From JASGDC01 sp047606545 (GTDB taxonomy: Bacteria > Actinomycetota > Actinomycetes > Actinomycetales > Micrococcaceae), in assembly GCA_047606545.1 (NCBI GenBank), contig JASGEI010000018.1, positions 145,723 to 209,722 of the forward strand: a DNA stretch of 64,000 nucleotides, in the 5' to 3' direction. The notes under the pieces were generated by a model that was not told where the DNA came from, did no database searches, and worked only from the letters and a program-made list of their open reading frames with translations. Below are positions 1 through 8,546 of this stretch, piece by piece; position 1 is the first letter of the stretch; the number at the start of each line of letters is the position of its first letter. Made by a program: the position numbers and the translations under genes.

Positions 1-319
1 CCACAAATCAAAGCGAGTCAAAGTTCAAGGTAAAGAGTTAGAGCTAACTTTCTCAAACAACCGTAGAAAGAAAATAGTCGTGGAAGCTCCCAGAAACATC
101 TCAGTCGAAACTTCTAGAGTAGGGAAGTTTCTGAATCGTTTTATTTTGCTTAGTATGTTTTTCATCATTGGCATGGTCATGATGATTTTCCAAGGTAACT
201 TAAATCAGATAAACACCTTAACTGGTATTGGAATCTATTGGGTTATCGTATTGCTTGTTAACTATTGGGTTTTGCGCAATAATTACGACTTAAAAGTCGT
301 CAATGAACGATTTAACTAA
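1..319 (+). CDS. C-terminal part of a membrane protein (5' end outside window)
   Basis: The reading frame is open from base 2 to the TAA at 317-319 without a needed start, so the gene begins left of the window. The GTG at 80 is probably internal: the 26 codons before it are in frame and encode a basic, polar stretch (HKSKRVKVQGKELELTF...). The visible ~105 residues are this polar region followed by two hydrophobic segments, about window residues 45-65 and 72-92, and a short charged tail. No family is recognised. It converges on the gene at 330-632 with a 10-nt gap. Confidence 0.6.
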   Translation, partial: HKSKRVKVQGKELELTFSNNRRKKIVVEAPRNISVETSRVGKFLNRFILLSMFFIIGMVMMIFQGNLNQINTLTGIGIYWVIVLLVNYWVLRNNYDLKVVNERFN

Positions 320-329
320 ATTAATATCT

Positions 330-632
330 TTAACTAACAGCAACTTCACAAAGAGTATTATTACGTCCCATGACAAAAGTTATAGTAGCTATTTTACTTG
401 TGTGATTTAAAAACCGAAGACGGTTCTTAATTTGAGATTCTTGTTGTTTAAAATGCTTTTGTAGCGTGGATTTTTCTCTACCATTTTTAGGGTGCAACCA
501 AAGTGTGGCTGACTTTCCTTTGTCATTAATGCGGATTGTCATTTTGGCATTCTCATCCAAAAGTTGATATAAATCGCGTGGCAATGAGAATTGCAAGCCT
601 TCAGGCATCTGTGTCATCACATCACCACTCAT
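330..632 (-). CDS. Hypothetical protein, 100 aa
   Basis: I do not recognise this soluble, basic protein. It begins MSGDVMTQMPEGLQFSLPRD and has no hydrophobic segment or clear motif. The middle (KSATLWLHPKNGREKSTLQK) is lysine-rich. The ribosome site upstream of the ATG at 632 is weak (ATAAGA), and ATG codons at 617 and 608 are possible alternatives. It converges with the partial membrane-protein gene to its left, and nothing nearby suggests a pathway. It is kept because codon use resembles its neighbours and no other gene explains the interval. Its reality is moderately supported. Confidence 0.45.
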   Translation of the reverse strand: MSGDVMTQMPEGLQFSLPRDLYQLLDENAKMTIRINDKGKSATLWLHPKNGREKSTLQKHFKQQESQIKNRLRFLNHTSKIATITFVMGRNNTLCEVAVS

Positions 633-813
633 TCTTATAATTATTTGCCAACAGTTATTATTATCTCAAAAAAATATGCATTCTTGTAAACTATCTGATT
701 TTCTTAACCAGACTTTTGTTAATAGTATAGCTAAGGGATAGATTCTAACTAGTTAATCTTAAAGACGTAGTACGTCTAGGTAATTTAAATATACTCAAAC
801 ATGCTACAGGCTT

Positions 814-915
814 GTAACAATCAATATTGGAATAACTGAAGCTGAGGCAAAACAACTAGATAACAGCTACAAAACCATCAGAACAAAAGCAGGTCACACC
901 TGGATACAAATCTAA
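814..915 (+). pseudogene. Possible degenerate 3' end of a lost gene
   Basis: Between 640 and 980 there is no intact gene. One plus-strand frame gives a protein-like C-terminus, VTINIGITEAEAKQLDN... ending AGHTWIQI and TAA at 913-915. It has no ATG, GTG or TTG start before the upstream in-frame stop near 782. This may be a fragment left by a deletion or simply chance. The rest of the interval is AT-rich, with no repeat or RNA that I can see. Confidence 0.2.
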
Positions 916-981
916 ACACACCCAACCCATCCACTATTTTTCGCCCATTAAACTCCCAGTTTAGTGAAATAACCAAAAAGT

Positions 982-1012
982 AAAAACCCCTAGTTCGTTG
1001 AGAACTAGGGGG
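982..1012 (-). terminator. Rho-independent terminator of tRNA-Lys
   Basis: On the minus strand a 10-bp stem (CCCCTAGTTC / GAACTAGGGG) with a 5-nt loop is followed by five T residues. It lies directly after the tRNA-Lys CCA end, so it should end that transcript. Confidence 0.85.
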
Positions 1013-1017
1013 TTCAG

Positions 1018-1093
1018 TGGTGGGCCCTGCGGGGCTCGAACCCGCGACCCACTGATTAAGAGTCAGTTGCTCTACCAACTGAGCTAAAGGCCC
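1018..1093 (-). tRNA. tRNA-Lys (anticodon CTT)
   Basis: The minus strand folds as a full cloverleaf: acceptor GGGCCTT pairs with AGGGCCC, the D arm is TTAGCTCAGTTGGTAGAGC, the anticodon loop CTCTTAA sits in a TGA/TCA stem, and the T arm contains GGTTCGAGCC. The anticodon CTT reads the lysine codon AAG. The 3' CCA is encoded at 1018-1020. An apparent ORF on the same strand (878-1078) is only a shadow of this tRNA. Confidence 0.97.
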
Positions 1094-1223
1094 ATCACGT
1101 TGTAAATTTACAACTTCTATAGTTTAACAAGAAAATCCTTATATTGCCAAATGCACAAGCAAAACTTTTTATACTAATGAATTAAAAGAACAAGGTATCT
1201 AAAGTTTAGTGTGTATAAGTCTA

Positions 1224-1898
1224 TTATCCTTGTTTTTTATCAATAATAGCTGCGGGATCTTTCCCTGCTTTTTTATTTTTAATTGCTTTGTAGTTTTCAA
1301 TAATGAATCCAGTAACACCGATTACAATTAGTACTCCGAAGAACATCGGTAGATGAGACTTTAAGTATGGCTGCCTTGCTATTAAATATCCAAGAGAAGG
1401 CATCCAGAAGCACCATATTAATGAGCCAATAAAGTTGTAAGTCACAAATTTCTGGAAATCCATCTTACCAATACCAGCAATGATTGGGTTAAATGTACGG
1501 ATGAAAGGTAGAAAACGCCCAAAAATTACAGCATATTTACCATATTTTGCATAAAACTTATGAGTTTTAAGGATGTTTTCTTTATTAAAAATCATCGAAT
1601 CAGGTTTATTGAAAAAAGCAGAGCCAGCTTGTTTACCAAAGTAGTACCCGACTATACCACCGAAAAATGTGGCAATAAAGGTGACGAGATATAAGCTCCA
1701 CTGTGGAGTAGTTAACTTCCCTGCAGCAGTTAAAGCACCTGCTGTAAATAGTAATGAATCACCAGGGAAAAATATTCCAATAGGTAGGGCTCCTGTTTCA
1801 ATTAAAACGAAAATTCCGATAACAAGGAAAACCCATGGACCTGCTTCATGTAAAATATGAGAAGCATCAAATAAATGTGGATTAGCGTTACCATTCAT
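1224..1898 (-). CDS. DedA-family membrane protein
   Basis: This is a DedA/VTT-domain (SNARE-associated Golgi family) integral membrane protein of about 224 residues. Members are linked to membrane lipid and undecaprenyl-phosphate handling and to envelope homeostasis. The signature is visible: LIETGALPIGIFFPGDSLLF near the N-terminus, then YYFGKQAG and later FGRFLPFIRTFNPIIAGIGKM, with further hydrophobic helices and a lysine-rich cytoplasmic tail. I chose ATG 1898, which starts 1 nt after the stop of the upstream gene. A TTG at 1907 would overlap that gene by 8 nt. It is probably cotranscribed with the PqqD-like gene. The precise substrate is unknown. Confidence 0.88.
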   Translation of the reverse strand: MNGNANPHLFDASHILHEAGPWVFLVIGIFVLIETGALPIGIFFPGDSLLFTAGALTAAGKLTTPQWSLYLVTFIATFFGGIVGYYFGKQAGSAFFNKPDSMIFNKENILKTHKFYAKYGKYAVIFGRFLPFIRTFNPIIAGIGKMDFQKFVTYNFIGSLIWCFWMPSLGYLIARQPYLKSHLPMFFGVLIVIGVTGFIIENYKAIKNKKAGKDPAAIIDKKQG

Positions 1899-1899
1899 C

Positions 1900-2175
1900 T
1901 TAATCAACTACTTTCGTGGTGTAACCGCGTTCTTCTAAATCCGCCACAAAAGTTTTAACATGGTCGGTAATGTCAGTTTCTGGTACTTGGTATGTATTAG
2001 AAAGATTTTTGATTATTTCTGGAAGCGTTTGTCTTTTTTCGATTTCCTGCCAAATGGCAGCTGCGGTATCTGTAAATGCTAATGGAACCTGTTCTGTAAA
2101 TTTTAAGGCAACTACACGTTCTGAATCAGATTCTAAGTAAGCTACATCAGGAGCTACAGTGTATTTTTCCTTCAT
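1900..2175 (-). CDS. PqqD-family small protein
   Basis: This 91-aa protein has the PqqD fold pattern: an N-terminal strand region with VVALKFTEQVPLAFTDTAAA, then IWQEIEKRQTLPEIIKNL and a C-terminal helix FVADLEERGYTT. PqqD-like proteins are peptide chaperones that present precursor peptides to radical-SAM or other modifying enzymes. No such enzyme or precursor is in this window. Many actinobacterial PqqD-like genes stand alone, so a RiPP role is not implied. It lies directly upstream of the DedA gene and is probably in one transcript with it. Start ATG 2175 has a weak GAAAG site upstream. Confidence 0.72.
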   Translation of the reverse strand: MKEKYTVAPDVAYLESDSERVVALKFTEQVPLAFTDTAAAIWQEIEKRQTLPEIIKNLSNTYQVPETDITDHVKTFVADLEERGYTTKVVD

Positions 2176-2304
2176 GATATTAAACTTTCTTGTTTGGTCA
2201 AATTCATCTCATCATTAGCATTTAGTTTTAACATCTAAAGTATATCTATATATTTTGATAGAAAATAATTGTTCAAGCATATTTAATGAAATTTCCAGTT
2301 TTTA

Positions 2305-3006
2305 TTAAAGGTTCTTAGCATCTCCAGGCTTCATAATCCCAGTTTCATAGGCAAGGATAGCTGCTTGTACGCGATCTCGGATACCTAATTTTCCTAATAT
2401 GTGTCCCACATGAGTCTTGATAGTTGCTTCAGATAAAAAGAATTCTTCAGCTAGTTCAATATTACTTTTCCCATGTGCTACACCTTTGAAAACTTGCATT
2501 TCACGCCGTGATAAAAGTTCTTCCACGTATTCTCGTTGTGGGATTTGACTTTTATCTTGAGCAATTAAAGGTGAGACGTGGTCTAATAGTTTCCGAGTAG
2601 TAGAGGGAGCAATAACGGCATCACCATTATAAACTTTACGAATTGCTGATAATAATTCTTCCGGAGGTGCGTCTTTTAACAAGAAACCGCTAGCTCCAGC
2701 ATGTACTGCTGATATAGCGTATTCATCTATGTCAAAAGTAGTTAACATGACTACTTTCACATTTTTTGAGTTATAAATTTCAGAGTTTTCTAGTAGTTTA
2801 CTACAGCATTCAATGCCATTCATTTCTGGCATTCTAATATCCATAAGCACCACGTCAACACAGGTATTTTTTAACTTAGTTAATGCTTCAATACCGTTTT
2901 CGGCTTCAACTACAACTTCTAAATCTTCTTGAGAGTTAATAAGCATAGTGAAACCACTGCGTAATAAATCTTGGTCATCAACTATAGCTATTTTAATTTT
3001 TTCCAT
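2305..3006 (-). CDS. NarL/LuxR-family response regulator
   Basis: This is a 233-aa response regulator. The receiver domain occupies about residues 4-125 with acidic residues D10/D11, phospho-acceptor D56 in VVLMDIRMPE, the T in VVMLTTF and K110 in FLLKDAPPEE. The C-terminal LuxR-type HTH spans about residues 163-225 (SRREMQVFKGVAHGKSNIEL and EATIKTHVGHILGKLG). It follows the histidine kinase gene by 9 nt; its AGGAC ribosome site overlaps the kinase stop region. It should be phosphorylated by that kinase and act as a transcription factor. The target genes and the sensed signal are not evident. Confidence 0.92.
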   Translation of the reverse strand: MEKIKIAIVDDQDLLRSGFTMLINSQEDLEVVVEAENGIEALTKLKNTCVDVVLMDIRMPEMNGIECCSKLLENSEIYNSKNVKVVMLTTFDIDEYAISAVHAGASGFLLKDAPPEELLSAIRKVYNGDAVIAPSTTRKLLDHVSPLIAQDKSQIPQREYVEELLSRREMQVFKGVAHGKSNIELAEEFFLSEATIKTHVGHILGKLGIRDRVQAAILAYETGIMKPGDAKNL

Positions 3007-3015
3007 AAAAAGTCC

Positions 3016-4233
3016 TTAGTCGTCAGTATATGGAATATAAGCTTCTACAATAAAACCATTATTAATCCGAGGTTGAGCAAGTAGCCAACCATCGTATAAT
3101 TTAACCCGTTCTTTCATGCCTACAATACCTTGTTTATTTCCTTTTATATGGGAGTTTTCCGTACCATGACCACGACCATCATCTTTAATCACAATCGAAA
3201 CTCCACCAGTGGACCAGATTAGGCTTGCAGTAACTTGAACTTGAGAACCTGCATGTTTAAGAATGTTAGTGAAACTTTCTTGGAAAATTCTATAAATAGT
3301 TAGTTCGGCACCAGAAGGTAAGATTCCTTGCTGTTTTCCTTCAACTTTAAAAAACACATCTAAGTTAGATAACTTTACTGTATTAACTAGATCTTCTATA
3401 TCAGCTAGTCCAGGGGCAGGCTGCATCGTAGTTTTCGTATCAGACTGTAAGACGCCCATGATTCTTCTAGTTTCTATTAGTGAGGACCTGCCAGTATTTG
3501 CAATATTTTCTAATGCTTCGAAAGCTTTTTCTGGATTATTTTTAATTGTATATCTTGCACCATCAGCTTGTGCAATTATTACAGAAAGCGAGTGAGCTAT
3601 AATGTCATGCATTTCGCGTGCAATTCTAGCTCTTTCGTCAGCTGCTGCTAATAGATATTCTTGTTCGCGTTCAATTTCTAATCGTTCGGCACGATCCTTT
3701 AAGGCTTTTAATTCATTATGGCGAGATCGAATTAAGTGCCCAGTAACCCATGCTAACAGTACCAAAGTTGTTTCCATTAGAAACCAGAAACTTGCGACTT
3801 TCTTGCCATAGCCGCTGTATTCATAAAGTGGTGGTGAGAAAAATGGAAGTGAGACTGAAACAATAACCCCAATTATTGCCAAAGTTAGAGCAAGTTGGCT
3901 AATATTTCGTTTGCAGTAACGGGCCATTGTATAGAGCATAATCAAAGCAGCTAAGTCACTAGGTATTAGTGAAAGAGAAAAAGTGAATTGAGTGAAAATA
4001 GCAAATGCTACCAAAAACCCAACTTCTGCTGGATATTTCCTACGCCAAATGAGTGGTAACCATTGTAAAGTTCCAACAATAAACATACCCCAAAAGTAAG
4101 GGATAAAGTTATTAGCAAGTTGTACAACTGCGATTAATACGCACACTACAAAATAACTTGGCAATACCCATATAGCATCAATATAAGTAGGATTGCTTTT
4201 TGCCCAGTGATTTAGCTGCTTTATTTTATTCAC
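3016..4233 (-). CDS. Sensor histidine kinase (HisKA_3 type)
   Basis: The product is a 405-aa membrane sensor kinase. About five hydrophobic helices lie in residues 20-165, followed by a coiled linker, the HisKA_3 dimerisation helix with phospho-accepting H209 (ARIAREMHDIIAHSLSVI), and an HATPase_c domain with an N box (FQESFTNILKHAG) and G box (DDGRGHG, GNKQGIVGMKERV). No large extracellular sensor domain is present, so the signal is probably sensed in or near the membrane, as in DesK/LiaS-like kinases. The start is GTG 4233. It is cotranscribed with the downstream response regulator. Confidence 0.92.
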   Translation of the reverse strand: MNKIKQLNHWAKSNPTYIDAIWVLPSYFVVCVLIAVVQLANNFIPYFWGMFIVGTLQWLPLIWRRKYPAEVGFLVAFAIFTQFTFSLSLIPSDLAALIMLYTMARYCKRNISQLALTLAIIGVIVSVSLPFFSPPLYEYSGYGKKVASFWFLMETTLVLLAWVTGHLIRSRHNELKALKDRAERLEIEREQEYLLAAADERARIAREMHDIIAHSLSVIIAQADGARYTIKNNPEKAFEALENIANTGRSSLIETRRIMGVLQSDTKTTMQPAPGLADIEDLVNTVKLSNLDVFFKVEGKQQGILPSGAELTIYRIFQESFTNILKHAGSQVQVTASLIWSTGGVSIVIKDDGRGHGTENSHIKGNKQGIVGMKERVKLYDGWLLAQPRINNGFIVEAYIPYTDD

Positions 4234-4302
4234 AAGTCCACTCTATAACTTCTTTATATTCTTTATCCTCATACCTAAGTATGATTTGTTACGATTGAAT
4301 AT

Positions 4303-5073
4303 ATGCGTATAGTTCGTTTTAATCATGAAGACACTCCTAAGTATGGAGTAATCCACGGTTCAGATGATGACCCAAAAATTGCTGTCATCAAAGGTGACCC
4401 GTTGTATCAACAGCCAGAACCAACTGGTGAAGTAGTAAAATTAAAAGATGTAAGGTTGCTTTCTCCAGTAATTCCACGTAGTAAAATTGTGGGAGCTGGG
4501 AAGAATTTCAAAGCAAATGTTGAAGAACAAGCAGATAACTCAGGTATACCAATCATATTCTTTAAGCCAAATACTGCTGTAATTGGGAATGGAGATCCAA
4601 TTCGTTTGCCAAAATATAGCGATTTAGTTTCTTATGAAGGTGAAGTGGCAGTGGTAATTTCTAGGATGTGTAAAGATGTTCCGGAAAATAAAGTTAAAGA
4701 TGTTATCTATGGCTACACTATTGCAAATGATTTAACTGCTCGTGACCTTTTGGAAAGTGAACCTCAATGGACTCGATCTAAAGGTTTTGATGGTTCTTGT
4801 CCACTTGGTCCTTGGATTGAAACGGATTTAGATGTAAATAATCTACAAATCCGCACGTGGGTTGATGGAGAAGAAGTACAAAATGGTAGCACTGACTTGA
4901 TGATTCATGATATTCCTAAGTTAGTAAGTTTTATTTCAAGTGTTTGTACACTCTTGCCTGGTGATGTTATTTTGACAGGTTCTCCAGTTGGTTTTGGTGG
5001 ATTAAAGCCAGGCCAAGAAGTTGAAGTAGAAGTAGAAGGTATTGGGGTGCTTCGTAACCCTATTGTCGCGTAA
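4303..5073 (+). CDS. Fumarylacetoacetate hydrolase family protein
   Basis: This 256-aa protein belongs to the FAH family of metal-dependent hydrolases/decarboxylases acting on beta-diketo or oxaloacetate-like acids. Seen are the N-terminal FAH-like domain, the KIVGAGKNFKANVEE stretch, FFKPNTAVIG, the metal-binding SYEGEVAVVI region, YTIANDLTARDL and the C-terminal LLPGDVILTGSPVGFG. Actinobacteria commonly place such a gene just before gltX, as here (11-nt gap). The family is clear; the substrate is not. The start is ATG 4303. It is transcribed divergently from the two-component genes. Confidence 0.88.
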   Translation: MRIVRFNHEDTPKYGVIHGSDDDPKIAVIKGDPLYQQPEPTGEVVKLKDVRLLSPVIPRSKIVGAGKNFKANVEEQADNSGIPIIFFKPNTAVIGNGDPIRLPKYSDLVSYEGEVAVVISRMCKDVPENKVKDVIYGYTIANDLTARDLLESEPQWTRSKGFDGSCPLGPWIETDLDVNNLQIRTWVDGEEVQNGSTDLMIHDIPKLVSFISSVCTLLPGDVILTGSPVGFGGLKPGQEVEVEVEGIGVLRNPIVA

Positions 5074-5084
5074 GAAAGTGAAAT

Positions 5085-6560
5085 ATGACTGTTAGAGTTC
5101 GTTTTTGTCCATCGCCTACAGGGTTACCGCATGTTGGTTTAATCCGTACGGCATTATTTAACTGGGCCTATGCTCGGCATACAAATGGGAAGTTGGTTTT
5201 CCGTATTGAGGATACAGATGCAGCTCGTGACTCACAAGAAAGTTATGAGATGTTGCTTGATGCTATGCGTTGGCTGCACATTGATTGGGATGAAGGGGTA
5301 GAAGTTGGCGGTCCGCATGAGCCATACCGTCAGTCTCAGCGTAGCGATATCTACCAGGACACAATTAAGAAACTGCTTGATAAAGGTTATTTATATAAGT
5401 CTTACTCCACTCCTGAGGAAGTAGAGGAACGTCATAAAGCTGCTGGACGTAATCCAAAGCTTGGATATGATAACTATGATCGGGACTTATCTGACGAGCA
5501 AATTGCAGAATTTGAAAAAGAAGGTAGAGAAGCAGTGCTACGTATGCGGATGCCTGATGAAGATATTACTTTCAACGATTTAGTACGTGGGGAAGTAACT
5601 TTCAAAGCTGGTAGTACTCCTGACTATGTAGTAGTGCGTGCAAATGGTAAACCACTATACACATTCGTGAATCCAGTTGATGATGCATTAATGCAGATTA
5701 CTCATGTGCTTCGTGGTGAAGATTTGCTTTCTTCAACTCCACGTCAGATTGCGCTACATCGTGCACTAGTTGATATTGGGATTGAAAACGATGTTCCAGA
5801 ATTTGGGCATCTTCCATACGTAATGGGTGATGGTAAGAAGAAACTTTCAAAGCGAGATCCAGAATCTAACCTGTTCCACCACCGTGATCGTGGTTTCATT
5901 CCAGAAGGTTTGCTTAACTATCTAGCATTGCTTGGTTGGTCAATCAGTCCAGATAACGATATTTTCTCAATGGATGAAATGGTTGAAGCTTTTGATATTA
6001 AAGATGTACTGGCTAACCCAGCTCGTTTTGATATTAAAAAAGCAGAGTCAATTAACGCAACTCATTTGCGTAAACTAGAGCCAAAAGATTATCGTAACCG
6101 CCTAATTCCTTATCTACAAGCAGGAAATATCTTAGGTAAAGATGTTACAGATAAGGAAAAAGAAATCCTTGATGCCGCAGTGCCACTAGTGCAAGAGCGC
6201 ATGAATTTGTTAGGTGAAGCACCAGATATGCTTGGCTTCTTATTCCTTGATGATAAAGACATCGAAATTAAAGATGATGCGATGAAGGGTATGCCTGAAA
6301 ACCTAGGGGAAGTCCTAGATGCTGGTTATGTTGCTCTTGATACAGTCGACGAATCTGACTGGAATACTGATAGTATCCAAAAAGCACTACGGAGCAAGTT
6401 GATTGAAGAATTAGAACTTAAGCCTCGTAAAGCTTTTGGTCCTTTCCGTACGGCAATTAGCGGTCGTCGTATTTCACCACCATTATTTGAGTCAATGGAA
6501 ATCCTTGGTAAGGAAAGCTCTCTTAATCGTATTAAGCAGTTTAAAGCAGCAAAAGCTTAA
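5085..6560 (+). CDS. gltX: Glutamyl-tRNA synthetase
   Basis: This 491-aa class I aminoacyl-tRNA synthetase charges tRNA-Glu with glutamate. The Rossmann core shows the HIGH-like motif HVGLIRTALFNWAYARH at about residues 16-32 and the KMSKS-like motif KKKLSKRD around 250. FRIEDTD and LRGEDLLSSTPRQ are further family motifs. A helical anticodon-binding domain fills the C-terminal third. Length is normal. A non-discriminating role (also charging tRNA-Gln, with later amidation) is possible but cannot be judged here, although a tRNA-Gln gene happens to lie just downstream. Confidence 0.97.
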   Translation: MTVRVRFCPSPTGLPHVGLIRTALFNWAYARHTNGKLVFRIEDTDAARDSQESYEMLLDAMRWLHIDWDEGVEVGGPHEPYRQSQRSDIYQDTIKKLLDKGYLYKSYSTPEEVEERHKAAGRNPKLGYDNYDRDLSDEQIAEFEKEGREAVLRMRMPDEDITFNDLVRGEVTFKAGSTPDYVVVRANGKPLYTFVNPVDDALMQITHVLRGEDLLSSTPRQIALHRALVDIGIENDVPEFGHLPYVMGDGKKKLSKRDPESNLFHHRDRGFIPEGLLNYLALLGWSISPDNDIFSMDEMVEAFDIKDVLANPARFDIKKAESINATHLRKLEPKDYRNRLIPYLQAGNILGKDVTDKEKEILDAAVPLVQERMNLLGEAPDMLGFLFLDDKDIEIKDDAMKGMPENLGEVLDAGYVALDTVDESDWNTDSIQKALRSKLIEELELKPRKAFGPFRTAISGRRISPPLFESMEILGKESSLNRIKQFKAAKA

Positions 6561-6663
6561 AACAGAAACTATACTGATTTAACCTGTTCATAATTTGAAA
6601 AAATGGGAAAAAATCGGTAGAGTTGTAGCTGTTGTTAAAGTTCTCTCACGAGCTTTAACACAT

Positions 6664-6735
6664 TGGGCTATGGTGTAATTGGCAACACAGCGGTTTCTGG
6701 TACCGTCGTTCTAGGTTCGAGTCCTGGTAGCCCAG
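6664..6735 (+). tRNA. tRNA-Gln (anticodon CTG)
   Basis: The cloverleaf is complete: acceptor TGGGCTA / TAGCCCA, D arm TGGTGTAATTGGCAACA, anticodon stem-loop GCGGT-TTCTGGT-ACCGT and T arm GGTTCGAGTCC. Anticodon CTG reads CAG. The discriminator is G6735. The CCA end is not encoded (CTTGA follows). Confidence 0.97.
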
Positions 6736-6740
6736 CTTGA

Positions 6741-6779
6741 TTCTCTTTCCCTAACATTCCAAGGGAGGGAGAATTTTTT
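6741..6779 (+). terminator. Terminator after tRNA-Gln
   Basis: TTCTCTTTCCCT pairs with AGGGAGGGAGAA (12 positions, two G-U pairs) around a 9-nt loop and is followed by TTTTTTA. It lies 5 nt after the tRNA-Gln end. Confidence 0.85.
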
Positions 6780-6903
6780 ATTATTCTTAAAAGCCATATT
6801 TATGGTGGCTGTGCTTATTAAGTTTAAAGAAATCATTTATGCTTAAGCTTTGATTGCTTAGCATTATTTCTATCTCTATGTTGGATTACAGTGAGAATTT
6901 ATA

Positions 6904-8172
6904 TTATGCCCATAAATAACTAAGTGGAATTTTCCAAATGTTATTACTAAGTGGAACTACTTTATCGCCAGTGTAGAATACAATGCCTCCAGCATAATAT
7001 TTCTTGTATTTTTCATAGTTGGCAAACCACTTGATATGCTTTTCTGCGTTATAAGCTGTTGCACTTGATTTAATTTCGATACAAATTAGTTTCTTTTCAG
7101 AATTTTCAAGAATAAGGTCAATCTCATGTTTGTTTTTATCTCGGTAGTGATAGGCCTTAGTGTAAAGGTCAGCAGTAATATGTAATTGTCTTAAAATTTC
7201 GTTTATAGCAAAAGTTTCAAATAGTTGTCCATTGTAACCAGAATCTAACATAGGGTTAAATTTCTCAAGGTTGACGTTGGCAATGCTGGCTGCTAACCCA
7301 CTGTCGTTAAAAAGAATTTTCGGACGTTTAACTATCTTACTTGGTGTACTTATTGACCAGCCAGGAAGTGAGCGGACTAGAAATAGCTTCTCAAAGACAT
7401 CTAAGTATTCTTGACCGGTATTATTATTCATTCCTAGAGCTTTTGAAAATTCAGTTTTAACAAATTCTTGGCAGGTACCTGATGCTAATAGTTCGAATGC
7501 CTTTGTTAAATTATCAACTGGTTTATATGACCCAAAGCTTTCCTGATCTTTCGATAGTAAACTTTGTATATAATTCTTAAGATAACGTCTGCTCTGTTTT
7601 AGATTTTTAGAGAAAATAACTTCAGGATATCCTCCAGTAAGAGCATAGTTATAATACTCTTGTTTGCTTATATTACTTTGAAAACCAAAAATTTCTTTAA
7701 AATTTGGGTTTTCAATATCTAAAATTCTAGCTATTCTAGTTGAAGTTTCGTGAATTTCATTTTGAGAAAGTGGGTCCAATTCAAAATGCACAATACGACC
7801 TGCTAAAGAGTCTGGTGCACGAGATGAAGTTAGAGTGTAAGTGCTGCCTGTAAGTAGAAATTGACCTTTTCTTGAAGAAGAATCAACTTGCATTTTTAAA
7901 GGACGCCATAATTCTGGTGCTAGTTGAACTTCATCTATGATGACTACGCCTTCTTCGTTTATTTTCAATAAACTCTTAGGGTCATTTTTTGCTTGTTGAA
8001 GCATGTCATCATCGTCCAAAGTTATATAAATTGCTTTAAGTTCTTCACCAATCTCTTGGACTAATGTACTTTTACCTACTTGGCGTGCACCTTGAACATA
8101 GACTATTTTTGAAAAGCTTAAGGCATCTATAACTTCTTTTTTAATCCTTCGCTTTACCTTTTTATTTGTCAT
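6904..8172 (-). CDS. AAA ATPase with C-terminal DUF4143 domain
   Basis: The 422-aa product starts with an AAA_14 ATPase: Walker A GARQVGKST at about residues 28-36, Walker B VVIIDEVQLAPELWRPLK near 78-95, and sensor-like FLLTGSTYTL. The C-terminal DUF4143 part has a nuclease-like core including ETFAINEILRQL and HEIDLIL...ICIEIKSS, resembling a restriction-endonuclease fold (D..ExK). Such ATPases are widespread accessory genes, often variable between strains; their function is not established. ATG 8172 with GGAGA eight bases upstream fits better than TTG 8178. A 23-bp triple repeat lies just upstream. It looks acquired. Confidence 0.85.
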   Translation of the reverse strand: MTNKKVKRRIKKEVIDALSFSKIVYVQGARQVGKSTLVQEIGEELKAIYITLDDDDMLQQAKNDPKSLLKINEEGVVIIDEVQLAPELWRPLKMQVDSSSRKGQFLLTGSTYTLTSSRAPDSLAGRIVHFELDPLSQNEIHETSTRIARILDIENPNFKEIFGFQSNISKQEYYNYALTGGYPEVIFSKNLKQSRRYLKNYIQSLLSKDQESFGSYKPVDNLTKAFELLASGTCQEFVKTEFSKALGMNNNTGQEYLDVFEKLFLVRSLPGWSISTPSKIVKRPKILFNDSGLAASIANVNLEKFNPMLDSGYNGQLFETFAINEILRQLHITADLYTKAYHYRDKNKHEIDLILENSEKKLICIEIKSSATAYNAEKHIKWFANYEKYKKYYAGGIVFYTGDKVVPLSNNIWKIPLSYLWA

Positions 8173-8211
8173 ATTCAAATCTCCTATTTTTAGTGCAATA
8201 TAAGGTAATTC

Positions 8212-8280
8212 TAGGTATGCTCCTGAAAAAAGTATAGGTATGCTCCTGAAAAAAGTCTAGGTATGCTCCTGAAAAAAGTC
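8212..8280. repeat. Three tandem 23-bp direct repeats
   Basis: The unit TAGGTATGCTCCTGAAAAAA plus GTC occurs at 8212, 8235 and 8258, with one base change at the end of the first unit, and a partial TAG at 8281. The array lies 40-110 bp upstream of the ATPase start, where it could serve as operator or expansion-prone spacer. The remainder of the 8173-8546 gap is AT-rich, without a recognisable gene. Confidence 0.9.
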
Positions 8281-8546
8281 TAGAATGTTTATCTCAAATT
8301 GTCACTTTATTCAACAAGTTGGTCACGAACTTTGTAGCGATGCCTGAACATTATAACTACGATTCAATAATATAAAATGTATAAATAAGTGGTTGTATGG
8401 TTATTACTACTTTCCATTTTCTGTATATAGAGTATAGTATTCTGAATATTTCAGGTATTCCTAATTAGTCATTAACTCGTATTTAGAAATATTGCTTAGA
8501 CTACTCCTTTATCAAATAAAACTTATATATAGGGAGTAGGATATCT

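Noticed and set aside
878..1078. Minus-strand 66-aa reading frame
   Set aside because: It runs through the tRNA-Lys gene and its terminator; the frame is open only because of these RNA sequences.
1900..2175. Start of a RiPP biosynthesis cluster
   Set aside because: No precursor peptide, radical-SAM enzyme or transporter of that type is nearby, so the PqqD-like gene alone is not sufficient.
6700..6740. tRNA-Gln 3' end as the integrase attachment site
   Set aside because: No second copy of the tRNA 3' end was found between here and the integrase gene.
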